A program made the translations under genes and the position numbers. Below the pieces are notes generated by a model. It did not search any database. It was not told the DNA's origin and saw only the letters and a list, made by a program, of their open reading frames with translations. Shown piece after piece: positions 1-5,202 of a DNA stretch of 6,965 nt. Source of the stretch: an uncultured Alphaproteobacteria bacterium. Its GTDB lineage: Bacteria; Pseudomonadota; Alphaproteobacteria; RF32; CAG-239. The stretch is from positions 1-6,965 of the forward strand of contig USCF01000057.1 of assembly GCA_900553115.1 (NCBI GenBank), read 5' to 3'. The stretch's first letter is position 1, and the number at the start of each line of letters is the position of its first letter.

Positions 1-1009
1 AAAAATACAGTTTTGACCTGTCGTCAAAAATAGCAAAAGCCGTCCCCAGCGCCCCCAAAATTTCCAAGTGATTATTTTGATTTATTTTGAAATTGCGCTT
101 AGCTTTTTCTAGCGCCGTGTTATCAACCAAATATCCAACCGTACCTATTTTATCCAGCGAATCGCCAACATAATACGGATTTTCACGCAGTTCAAAATTA
201 AATAAATTGCCTTTGCGGACAATATTGAGATTTTTTTTCTGCAATTTCTTACTTTTTTGCGCCGCCGCAGCCAAAGACATAGCCACCGCGTCGCCTTTGC
301 CGTTGCATATTTCCACCTGGCTTTTAATAACTTCACCTTTATTTGCCGCCTGCGCAAATTCCAAATATTTTTTATTGACAGCGGCAAGCTGCAGATTTTC
401 ATCTCTCAGCCACACTGGATAATCCAAACCATCAACCATTTGCTCCAGCTGTTTTAACGAATCTTCAACCGCTTGTTTTTCGGCCGCCAAATCTGCTATT
501 TTTGAAGTTTGGGGCGTAACATCTCTAAACCAGACTATATCGCAATAAAGATTATTGTCAGCTCCGTTTATCCGACTGCCATACACGCAAATATTCCTTT
601 CCGAACCTTTAAGACGCAGCATATCTTCAAAACGTTTTCCCTCTTGCTGAAGCAAGCTCACATATTTTTGCAGCAGTCGGGCGTCTTCTTTATAAAAAGT
701 ATCGCAAACCTCGGAAAAAGAAGCGGCTGTTCCACTTTTCAGCCCCAGCATAACCGCCAGCCGGCGCGAACTTTTTTCGGTAATTCCTTTTTGCGGGTCT
801 TTTACCTTTTGATCAGGATACACAAAACAAAAATATCCGTCTTTTGCAGCATACAGCACTTCGTTGCAACGTTCCCTATCTCTGCGGATAAAATAAATTT
901 TATGCTTATACTTATATATTTTCAGCTGCAGCGCCGCCAACACTCCAAGCATTATAAAAATCAGAAACAAGCTGACATAAATTATGTCTCGCAATAACTC
1001 AGCATCCAT
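1..1009 (-). CDS. Membrane-anchored multi-PAS sensor, probable histidine kinase (N-terminal part only)
   Basis: The open frame runs leftward from an ATG at 1009 and leaves the window without a stop, giving 336 visible residues. One transmembrane helix spans about residues 9-28, followed by a basic juxtamembrane stretch. PAS-like region 1 (about 46-165) ends in DIVWFRDVT. A charged helical linker covers about 168-190. PAS-like region 2 (about 192-298) contains YPVWLRDENLQLAAVNKKY and ends in YLVDNTALE. A third PAS begins near 315 with the pattern GTAFAIFDDRSKLYF. This layout of one helix plus serial PAS modules is known from alphaproteobacterial sensor kinases, including DivL-like ones. The kinase core, and whether it has His or Tyr at the phosphorylation site, lies off the window, so the kinase call is inference. 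The gene is divergent from tsaB. A weak AAGAAG stretch precedes the start. It could instead be a PAS-GGDEF or PAS-only regulator. Confidence 0.75.
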   Translation of the reverse strand, partial: MDAELLRDIIYVSLFLIFIMLGVLAALQLKIYKYKHKIYFIRRDRERCNEVLYAAKDGYFCFVYPDQKVKDPQKGITEKSSRRLAVMLGLKSGTAASFSEVCDTFYKEDARLLQKYVSLLQQEGKRFEDMLRLKGSERNICVYGSRINGADNNLYCDIVWFRDVTPQTSKIADLAAEKQAVEDSLKQLEQMVDGLDYPVWLRDENLQLAAVNKKYLEFAQAANKGEVIKSQVEICNGKGDAVAMSLAAAAQKSKKLQKKNLNIVRKGNLFNFELRENPYYVGDSLDKIGTVGYLVDNTALEKAKRNFKINQNNHLEILGALGTAFAIFDDRSKLYF

Positions 1010-1035
1010 AGCAGAATCTTCTTTACAAAAAAAAT

Positions 1036-1075
1036 GTTTGTTTTATTACTGTTTTTATAGTAATAAAATGCAAAC
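1036..1075. repeat. Long inverted repeat in the divergent promoter region
   Basis: The left arm GTTTG plus TTTTATTACT (1036-1050) faces the right arm AGTAATAAAA, a two-base TG bulge and CAAAC (1059-1075) across an 8-base loop. The inner 10 bp pair perfectly and the outer 5 bp pair past the bulge. It lies between the divergent starts of the PAS sensor (1009) and tsaB (1112), so it could be an operator or a 5' leader hairpin. Recognisable -10-like hexamers fall inside it (TAAAAT on plus; TACTAT on minus, 17 bases after TTGCCT), but neither makes a strong promoter. Confidence 0.6.
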
Positions 1076-1111
1076 AAATAGGCAATTTATTTTTTTATAA
1101 GGTTGATAACT

Positions 1112-1771
1112 ATGTTAACATTGGCTTTTGACACCACAGCGGACTGCTGTTCAATAGTTTTGCTGCAAGACAATAAAGTGATTGAAAAGTTTTCGGAAGA
1201 AATGGATTTTGGGCAAGCCGAAACGTTGCTGCCGCAAATTCAAAACATCTTGCAAAAACAGAATCTGACTTTTGAAAATATAAACCTGCTGGCAGTTTGT
1301 GTCGGTCCGGGGTCATTTACGGGTGTTCGCTCTTCAATAGCGGCAGCGCGGGCGTTTGGTCTAGCTTGCCCCAAACTAAGCGTGACTGGAGTTTCGGCGT
1401 TTGAGGCTTATGCGCATTCTCTGGATATATCTGAACTATCCGATTATAATGCCGTTATCATAGAAACCAAACGCTCTGACTTTTATTTTCAGCTTTTTAA
1501 CGGACGGCTAGAAAAATTATGTGATGCCGAAGCTTTGCCGTATGAAGAAATCATCAGCCGCTTAAAAGGCAAAACAGTTACTCTCATTGGCAACGGCGTA
1601 GAACGCTTTTTAGATAAGCCGAGCGGTTTGGTTTTGCACGCCATTCGTATGGATAAAACAGCTTCTATTACCGATTTAGCGGCTTGCGCCGTGCAAAAAT
1701 TCAACAGCAGAAAGCTAAATTATCCTAAGCCTTTATATTTAAGAGCGCCTGATGTTTGTGTAAAATCTTAA
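1112..1771 (+). CDS. tsaB: tRNA threonylcarbamoyladenosine biosynthesis protein TsaB
   Basis: This is a 219-residue member of the ASKHA-fold TsaB/YeaZ family. TsaB is the scaffold partner of TsaD in the complex that transfers threonylcarbamoyl to A37 of ANN-decoding tRNAs, in the cytoplasm. The N-terminus MLTLAFDTTADCCSIVLL is the first ASKHA strand pair. The family signature VGPGSFTGVR is at 64-73, followed by SSIAAARAFGLA. The C-terminus keeps the PLYLRAPDV motif seen in many TsaB proteins. Length is normal. I chose ATG 1112 because AAGG at 1099-1102 sits nine bases upstream; a TTG at 1103 would add three residues and lies on top of that ribosome site. The neighbour rimI, often next to tsaB, is not here; ihfB follows after 78 bases, so shared transcription is possible but not shown. 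Confidence 0.95.
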   Translation: MLTLAFDTTADCCSIVLLQDNKVIEKFSEEMDFGQAETLLPQIQNILQKQNLTFENINLLAVCVGPGSFTGVRSSIAAARAFGLACPKLSVTGVSAFEAYAHSLDISELSDYNAVIIETKRSDFYFQLFNGRLEKLCDAEALPYEEIISRLKGKTVTLIGNGVERFLDKPSGLVLHAIRMDKTASITDLAACAVQKFNSRKLNYPKPLYLRAPDVCVKS

Positions 1772-1838
1772 AAATTGTATGGATATCTAAAAAATAAAAG
1801 TGTATCTAGATAGAAAATGTTTATTTTGTAATTGAAAT

Positions 1839-1845
1839 GAGAGGG
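1839..1845 (+). promoter_or_regulatory. Ribosome binding site fixing the GTG start of ihfB
   Basis: GAGAGGG lies four bases before GTG 1850. An in-frame TGA at 1838-1840 blocks any upstream start, and the nearest in-frame ATG (1889) would remove the first helix. An ATG at 1837 runs in another frame to a stop after six codons. GTG 1850 is therefore the only sensible start. Confidence 0.7.
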
Positions 1846-1849
1846 AAAA

Positions 1850-2131
1850 GTGACTAGATCTGAATTAGTTGAAAGAATTGCAGCCAAAATGCCTAACCTG
1901 ACAATCAAAGATATTGATAATATTGTCAGCGTCATTTTTAATAAGCTTACATCGGCTTTGGCTGACGGTGACCGCGTAGAAATCAGAGGTTTCGGAGCGT
2001 TTTCGGTCAGAACCAGAAATCCGAGAGTAGCAATCAACCCAAAAAATAAAACCCGCGTTAACGTACCGGCAAAAAATATTGTACACTTTAAAACCGGTAA
2101 AGAATTGCACGATAGACTGAACGACAAATAA
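1850..2131 (+). CDS. ihfB: Integration host factor, beta subunit
   Basis: This 93-residue protein belongs to the HU/IHF family of DNA-bending nucleoid proteins. The N-terminal helices (MTRSELVERIAAKMP, then residues 18-37) form the dimer body. EIRGFGAFSVRTRNPRVAINP (split at about 44-64) is the family signature, and P64 in the NP pair is the arm residue that intercalates between base pairs. The C-terminal pattern VHFKTGKELHDR resembles the PHFKPGKELRDR of enterobacterial IhfB more than HU or IhfA, hence the beta assignment. IHF works as an alpha/beta heterodimer; the alpha partner is not in this window. The start is GTG, fixed by an upstream stop. The spacer before the gene carries a 10-bp palindrome, TATCTAGATA (1803-1812), which could be regulatory. 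The LapA-family gene begins 29 bases downstream and is probably co-transcribed. Confidence 0.93.
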   Translation: MTRSELVERIAAKMPNLTIKDIDNIVSVIFNKLTSALADGDRVEIRGFGAFSVRTRNPRVAINPKNKTRVNVPAKNIVHFKTGKELHDRLNDK

Positions 2132-2148
2132 GTTCAGCCTTCCGCAAA

Positions 2149-2155
2149 AAGGAGG
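2149..2155 (+). promoter_or_regulatory. Strong ribosome binding site of the LapA-family gene
   Basis: AAGGAGG, nearly the full anti-16S complement, ends five bases before ATG 2161. It is the best Shine-Dalgarno sequence in the window. A second ATG at 2156 is followed at once by ACA TGA and cannot be used. Confidence 0.8.
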
Positions 2156-2160
2156 ATGAC

Positions 2161-2598
2161 ATGAAACTTTTACACTATCTGTTTGAAATTCCGATTATTC
2201 TTATTGCCATATGGGGAATTTATAATGCGCAAATAGCCGATGACGGACTTGTTTTTTCGCTTTGGCCGCTAGATACTGAAGTTCATGTCAACACCAAACT
2301 TTTATTGTTTTGTTTTTTGCTTTACGGCTATTTATGGGGGCGTATCAACGCATGGTTCGGCGCCGCTCCAATGCGAAAAGAACTAAAGCAGCAGCGCAAA
2401 ACCAACAAGGCTTTGAACAAAGAGCAGGCTAAACTAAATGAAACGGTCAGCGGCCTGAAACAAAACATCGCCGGTTTGGAGCAACAAGCTAAGGCAAACG
2501 CCGAGGCAACGCAAAACAGCGACAGCAGCGCCAAAGCCGGAAAAGTCAAAAGCTGGCTTTCTTCTTTGAAAAATAAGTTTGCACGAAAGGATAATTAA
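2161..2598 (+). CDS. LapA-family (DUF1049-like) small inner-membrane protein
   Basis: The 145-residue product has two hydrophobic helices, about residues 5-23 and 46-60. They are joined by a short polar loop with the LapA-like pattern NAQ...VFSLWPL. A long charged, Ala/Gln/Lys-rich segment follows (about 71-113, likely coiled coil), then a basic tail ending KNKFARKDN. LapA proteins in gammaproteobacteria act with LapB/YciM in controlling lipopolysaccharide synthesis through LpxC turnover; that role is not established for alphaproteobacterial members. The call rests on topology, the loop pattern and position: a LapA-domain gene commonly follows ihfB in alphaproteobacteria. The stop codon overlaps the accD start by one base (TAATG), which suggests translational coupling. 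Sequence identity to named LapA could not be tested here, so the gene symbol is left blank. Confidence 0.72.
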   Translation: MKLLHYLFEIPIILIAIWGIYNAQIADDGLVFSLWPLDTEVHVNTKLLLFCFLLYGYLWGRINAWFGAAPMRKELKQQRKTNKALNKEQAKLNETVSGLKQNIAGLEQQAKANAEATQNSDSSAKAGKVKSWLSSLKNKFARKDN

Positions 2599-3452
2599 TG
2601 AACTGGCTTACAGAAATCGTTCGTCCGAAAATCAAAAAAACCACACCTAAAGAAATTGCTGATAATTTATGGGTAAGATGCCCTAACTGCAATCAGATGC
2701 TGTTTTCAAAAGAGCTGAAAGACTCGCACTATGTTTGCACAGCCTGCGGACACCATCTGCGTTTATATGTAGAAAAGCGTTTTAGACTGCTGTTTGATGA
2801 TGAGCAATATACTTTGGTTGATTTGCCTGTGGTGCAAGACGACCCGCTGAAATTTAAGGATATCCAAAAATACTCCGATCGCCTGAAAAGCAACCGCAAA
2901 AAAACCGGCTGCCAAGACGCTATACAGGTTGCCCGCGGTAAAATCGGCAGCATTGCCAGTGTGGTTGCGGCCATGGATTTTTCATTTATGGGCGGTTCAA
3001 TGGGTATTGCCGTCGGCGAAGGAATCGTTAAAGCCGCAAAATTGGCACTCAAGGATAAAGAGCCGTTGATTACGGTTACCGCTTCCGGTGGTGCGCGTAT
3101 GCAAGAAGGTATGCTCTCGCTGATGCAAATGGCTCGCACAACAGCTGCTATTAACGAGCTGAAAGAAGCGGGAATTCCGTTTATATCTATTTTAACTGAT
3201 CCGACCACCGGCGGTGTTTCGGCCTCGTTTGCAATGCTTGGCGATGTTAACATTGCCGAAAAAGGCTGCTTAATCGGGTTTGCCGGTCAACGCGTGATAG
3301 AGCAAACGATTCACGAAAAACTGCCGGAAGGTTTCCAGCGTGCTGAATATTTGCTGGAACATGGCATGGTTGATATGGTGGTAGACAGAGCGCACATGAA
3401 AGAAGAACTGGTAAAAGTTTTGAGCGCTTTGACTGCGAACATCAAAAAATAG
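2598..3452 (+). CDS. accD: Acetyl-CoA carboxylase, carboxyltransferase subunit beta
   Basis: This is a full-length 284-residue AccD. With AccA it forms the cytoplasmic carboxyltransferase that moves the carboxyl group from biotin-BCCP to acetyl-CoA, giving malonyl-CoA, the committed step of fatty-acid synthesis. An N-terminal four-Cys zinc ribbon is complete: C28, C31, C47 and C50 in CPNC...CTAC. The crotonase-like core shows MGGSMG (131-136), the oxyanion-forming SGGARMQEG (163-171) and TDPTTGGVSAS (200-210), then GFAGQRVIEQT, all expected in active enzymes. GAAAGG (2585-2590) precedes the ATG by seven bases and lies inside the upstream gene. The overlap with the LapA-family stop indicates coupled translation. 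folC often follows accD in relatives; here a terminator follows instead. Confidence 0.97.
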   Translation: MNWLTEIVRPKIKKTTPKEIADNLWVRCPNCNQMLFSKELKDSHYVCTACGHHLRLYVEKRFRLLFDDEQYTLVDLPVVQDDPLKFKDIQKYSDRLKSNRKKTGCQDAIQVARGKIGSIASVVAAMDFSFMGGSMGIAVGEGIVKAAKLALKDKEPLITVTASGGARMQEGMLSLMQMARTTAAINELKEAGIPFISILTDPTTGGVSASFAMLGDVNIAEKGCLIGFAGQRVIEQTIHEKLPEGFQRAEYLLEHGMVDMVVDRAHMKEELVKVLSALTANIKK

Positions 3453-3477
3453 TTTTTTTACCATCACAAAATTTTAT

Positions 3478-3502
3478 AGACGGCTTTGGCTGTCTTTTTT
3501 TT
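3478..3502 (+). terminator. Intrinsic terminator of the ihfB / LapA-family / accD group
   Basis: AGACGGC and GCTGTCT pair as a 7-bp stem with one G-T wobble and a TTTG loop (3478-3495). The T-run continues to 3502. It lies 25 bases after the accD stop. Confidence 0.88.
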
Positions 3503-3503
3503 A

Positions 3504-3532
3504 TTGACAAAATTGTCCACAAAGATTATATA
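3504..3532 (+). promoter_or_regulatory. Sigma70-type promoter for the 3571 gene
   Basis: A consensus -35 TTGACA (3504-3509) is followed, after 17 bases, by TATATA (3527-3532). The run of alternating T and A means the exact -10 could shift by two bases. Transcription would start near 3539, leaving a leader of about 30 bases. The -35 begins one base after the T-run of the accD terminator, so the gene downstream is insulated and separately transcribed. Confidence 0.75.
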
Positions 3533-3570
3533 TAGAGTATACGTTTTATAATTATTTAAATTTTTTGCAT

Positions 3571-4437
3571 ATGGATTTTAAACTTTTTGAAAAGAGTACA
3601 CTCGCGCTTGTTAACAAAAACAGAAAGTTCAGCTTGTTTCACGTCTATGTAGAAAACAACGAGGTGAAATTTTTGCCAATTGAGCCGCTGACAGACGTTT
3701 CGGACATTTTTGTTGCTGAAGAAGCTGGGCTTATCTTCTCGACCAAAGGATTGTATAATATCGAAGGACAAAAAGTTTCGGATTTTGCTTTGACTCAGGT
3801 TGAGCTGATCCATTTGGCCGGCGAATGTTATTATCTGATTGTCAGCAAGGTTAGCTCATCAAGCTTTGATGTGTTGCTGTGGAATGGCAAAAACATTGTC
3901 TGGTCAAGAAAGGTCACCGACTACAAAACGTCAGAACGCTTTGTGGCTTTACAGGAAGAAGATAGCTGGGTAATTTACCGCTACAATGGCAATATGATTT
4001 CCCTCACCTATCAGATTTCTAAAAATGACAAACTGTTCTTAGGCAACAGTCTTGTTGTCTGCGGCACTCCTGGTAACTATCGGATGTATTCGCTCTATGA
4101 CAAGTCGCTGCTTTGCAGTGATAAGAATCTGATTGTCGCTAGTCCGACCGAGCATTTTGCATTGTGCGCCAAGCTTTTTGGTAAACAGGTAAATTCTTTT
4201 TATAACGGCTGTTGGACCACTTTTGATAATGTGGATAGTTTCTGCATTGTGGATAATGATTTTCGCCTTTTTGCCTTGAGCAGAAACGATAAGTATTTTA
4301 TCTACAACTTTGACGGCACAATCGAGACGAATCTGGCAGAAAGATACCCTAACGGGGTTGACTTTATTGCCTCTGACAACGGAGTTTTGCTCATTATGAA
4401 CGATAATAACATTAACTTCTATGAGAAAAAGAGATAA
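3571..4437 (+). CDS. Hypothetical beta-rich protein, possibly WG-repeat or propeller-like
   Basis: I do not recognise this 288-residue protein. It has no signal peptide or membrane helix, so it is probably cytoplasmic. The sequence alternates short hydrophobic strands with polar turns. Irregular units such as AGLIFSTKGLYNIEGQKVSDF (split at 52-72), NYRMYSLYDKSLLCSD (169-184) and FRLFALSRNDKYFIYNFDGT (231-250) share a strand / Y-[NL]-x-[ED]-G-type turn. This resembles the blades of WG-repeat or beta-propeller proteins, but the match is loose and no catalytic motif is visible. ATG 3571 is preferred; a TTG at 3565 would add two residues. No Shine-Dalgarno sequence precedes either, and the leader is A/T only near the start. 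It is a single-gene transcript, bounded by its own promoter and terminator. It could be scaffolding or protein-binding, but no role is proposed. Confidence 0.8.
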   Translation: MDFKLFEKSTLALVNKNRKFSLFHVYVENNEVKFLPIEPLTDVSDIFVAEEAGLIFSTKGLYNIEGQKVSDFALTQVELIHLAGECYYLIVSKVSSSSFDVLLWNGKNIVWSRKVTDYKTSERFVALQEEDSWVIYRYNGNMISLTYQISKNDKLFLGNSLVVCGTPGNYRMYSLYDKSLLCSDKNLIVASPTEHFALCAKLFGKQVNSFYNGCWTTFDNVDSFCIVDNDFRLFALSRNDKYFIYNFDGTIETNLAERYPNGVDFIASDNGVLLIMNDNNINFYEKKR

Positions 4438-4455
4438 CTAGCGCTACTCTTTAAA

Positions 4456-4488
4456 GAATCGGTATTTTTTATACCGGTTCTTTTTTTT
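4456..4488 (+). terminator. Intrinsic terminator of the 3571 gene
   Basis: GAATCGGTAT and ATACCGGTTC form a 10-bp stem with one T-G wobble and a five-T loop (4456-4480), followed by eight T residues (4481-4488). It begins 19 bases after the stop codon. Confidence 0.92.
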
Positions 4489-4527
4489 ATATTTTTCAAG
4501 TCTTGCTGTAAAAAAAATGCGGTGATT

Positions 4528-4592
4528 AATGACGTTTCTATCCTCGTTGTCATTCTTGCCACCACACCCAACTGGCTGTGGTCGGCGAGAAT
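4528..4592 (+). repeat. Element A, copy 1
   Basis: This 65-bp repeat is identical to copy 2 (4914-4978) at 63 positions. Two stems are possible. One is AATGAC/GTCATT (4528-4533 with 4549-4554). The larger is GTCATTCT (4549-4556) with AGAATGAC (4588-4595), continuing inward through GCC/GGC and ACCACA/TGTGGT, with one bulged C, to a small loop near 4570-4573. Both stems use 4549-4554, so they are mutually exclusive. Confidence 0.9.
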
Positions 4593-4618
4593 GACGTTGA
4601 GAGCGGAGATGTGAAAAA
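4590..4618 (+). repeat. Tail element T, copy 1
   Basis: This 29-bp stretch starts with AATGACGTTGAGAG and ends in an A-run. It matches 5084-5112 at 25 positions, and all four differences are transitions. It follows directly on element A1, whereas copy 2 follows B2. Confidence 0.75.
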
Positions 4619-4654
4619 CGTTGCAACAAGTACTAGCCAGCGCCCCTAGCACCC

Positions 4655-4681
4655 GTCATTATCGGGCCTGTCCCGATAATC
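4655..4681 (+). repeat. Palindromic element C
   Basis: ATTATCGGG (4658-4666) and CCCGATAAT (4672-4680) form a perfect 9-bp stem with loop CCTGT. The outer ends are unequal, GTC on the left and C on the right, giving the format GTCAT...ATC. This format is common in intergenic palindromes of alphaproteobacteria. Confidence 0.85.
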
Positions 4682-4750
4682 TTGTGTAAGCATACTCCTT
4701 ATGCAATAATAAGGCTAATTTATTGACTTGGTTAGGTGTTTGTTGCCAGA

Positions 4751-4778
4751 AGATCCTAGGTACAAGACCTAGGATGAC
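4751..4778 (-). repeat. Palindromic element D, opposite orientation to C
   Basis: ATCCTAGGT (4753-4761) and ACCTAGGAT (4767-4775) form a perfect 9-bp stem with loop ACAAG, followed by GAC. Read on the minus strand it is GTCAT...ATC with loop CTTGT, the same format and loop type as element C but with a different stem sequence. Confidence 0.85.
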
Positions 4779-4811
4779 TGGTGCTGAAAAACGAAAAAAC
4801 TGAGTCGGTTT

Positions 4812-4922
4812 TAACGCCATTGCGGCAGCAATGTCAATATGCGTTGCTTTCAGCAACAAGGTCGTGGATTCTCCAGTCTGCCTCAGCCTATAAAGCGGCA
4901 TGAGGCGCTGAAGAATGACGTT
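4812..4922 (+). repeat. Element B, copy 1
   Basis: This 111-bp repeat matches copy 2 (170 bases downstream) at 103 positions. It contains three hairpins. The first is CATTGC/GCAATG (4818-4833, loop GGCA). The second is GTTGCT/AGCAAC (4843-4857, loop TTC). The third is a long interrupted stem (4868-4916) built from ATTCT/AGAAT, CAG/CTG, GCCTCA/TGAGGC and GCC/GGC around a TATAAAGC loop. Its right end is AGAATGACGTT, the same as the end of A1. Confidence 0.9.
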
Positions 4923-4978
4923 TCTACCCTCGTTGTCATTCTTGCCACCACACCCTACTGGCTGTGGTCGGCGAGAAT
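4914..4978 (+). repeat. Element A, copy 2
   Basis: This copy of the 65-bp repeat overlaps the last nine bases of B1 and is followed, after three bases, by B2. Its two differences from copy 1 (T to C in the first loop, A to T in the terminal loop) leave both stems intact. Its right flank is CC instead of the GAC found after copy 1, so here the ends are unequal (GTCAT...ATCC). Confidence 0.9.
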
Positions 4979-4981
4979 CCA

Positions 4982-5092
4982 TAACGCCATTGCGGTAGCA
5001 ATGTCAATATGCGTTGCCAAGGGCAACAAAGTTGTGGATTCTCCAGTCTGCCTCAGCCTATAAAGCGGCATGAGGCGCTGAAGAATGACGTT
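4982..5092 (+). repeat. Element B, copy 2
   Basis: This is the second 111-bp copy. The three hairpins are kept: 4988-5003 with loop GGTA, 5013-5027 with stem GTTGCC/GGCAAC and loop AAG, and 5038-5086 unchanged. Five of the eight differences from copy 1 are consecutive, covering the loop of the second hairpin and its closing base pair, which changes from T-A to C-G. Confidence 0.9.
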
Positions 5093-5112
5093 GAGAGTGG
5101 AGGCGTAAAAAA
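5084..5112 (+). repeat. Tail element T, copy 2
   Basis: This is a 29-bp match to 4590-4618, fused to the end of B2. A further AATGACGTT follows at 5122, just before the terminator of the cysteine-rich gene. Confidence 0.75.
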
Positions 5113-5133
5113 GCGTAACAGAATGACGTTTCA

Positions 5134-5178
5134 AAAAAAAGAGAGAAAACAAAAGGCGGGGATAAATCCACCCCGCCT
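5134..5178 (-). terminator. Intrinsic terminator of the cysteine-rich gene (minus strand)
   Basis: On the minus strand AGGCGGGG (5178-5171) pairs with CCCCGCCT (5161-5154), an 8-bp GC-rich stem with a 9-base loop. It is followed by a T-rich tract (TTTTGTTTTC...) down to about 5134. It lies 24 bases after the stop codon. Confidence 0.85.
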
Positions 5179-5202
5179 GTAACTACATTCTAATGATACT
5201 GT

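Larger units (their letters stand above)
4489..5133. repeat. Non-coding mosaic of hairpin-forming repeats between convergent genes
   Basis: This stretch of about 645 bases has no credible gene. It holds, left to right: A1 (4528-4592), T1 (4590-4618), palindrome C (4655-4681), an AT-rich spacer, palindrome D (4751-4778), B1 (4812-4922), A2 (4914-4978), B2 (4982-5092) and T2 (5084-5112). The 9-mer AATGACGTT occurs five times (4528, 4590, 4914, 5084, 5122) and marks the junctions between modules. The spacer between C and D has two competing hairpins: GCATA/TATGC, and CCTTAT/ATAAGG around 4689-4714. The flanking genes converge on it, the usual place for repeats that would disrupt promoters. Confidence 0.85.

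Noticed and set aside
509..997. Open frame of 162 codons on the plus strand
   Set aside because: It is antisense to the PAS sensor, whose minus-strand frame runs unbroken for 336 codons with a membrane helix and PAS patterns. The plus product resembles no family and has no ribosome site.
1103..1111. Upstream TTG start for tsaB
   Set aside because: It overlaps the ribosome binding site region, and the ATG at 1112 begins exactly at the conserved first strand of the family.
1803..1812. Perfect 10-bp palindrome TATCTAGATA upstream of ihfB, with a further TATCTA at 1784-1789, as an operator
   Set aside because: Short AT-rich palindromes are frequent at this composition. No convincing promoter is placed around it, and it does not match the IHF consensus, so it is mentioned only as a possibility.
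2729..3253. Open frame of 174 codons on the minus strand
   Set aside because: It is the complement of the most conserved part of accD, with no ribosome site and a Ser/Pro/Ala-rich shadow composition.
4659..4982. Open frame of 107 codons on the minus strand, and similar short frames at 4419-4652, 4839-5063 and 4955-5152
   Set aside because: They lie wholly within the A-D hairpin repeats, have no ribosome site, and the translations simply repeat the repeats. In the B copies three differences are synonymous in the plus frame, but five adjacent loop differences change the sequence freely, so structure explains them better than coding.
4528..5112. CRISPR array
   Set aside because: The repeats are 29-111 bp, few, irregularly spaced and mixed in type, with no uniform spacers and no cas genes.
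4489..5202. Insertion sequence or prophage remnant
   Set aside because: No transposase or integrase fragment is seen in any frame. The elements look like short non-autonomous palindromes; a transposase in trans cannot be excluded.
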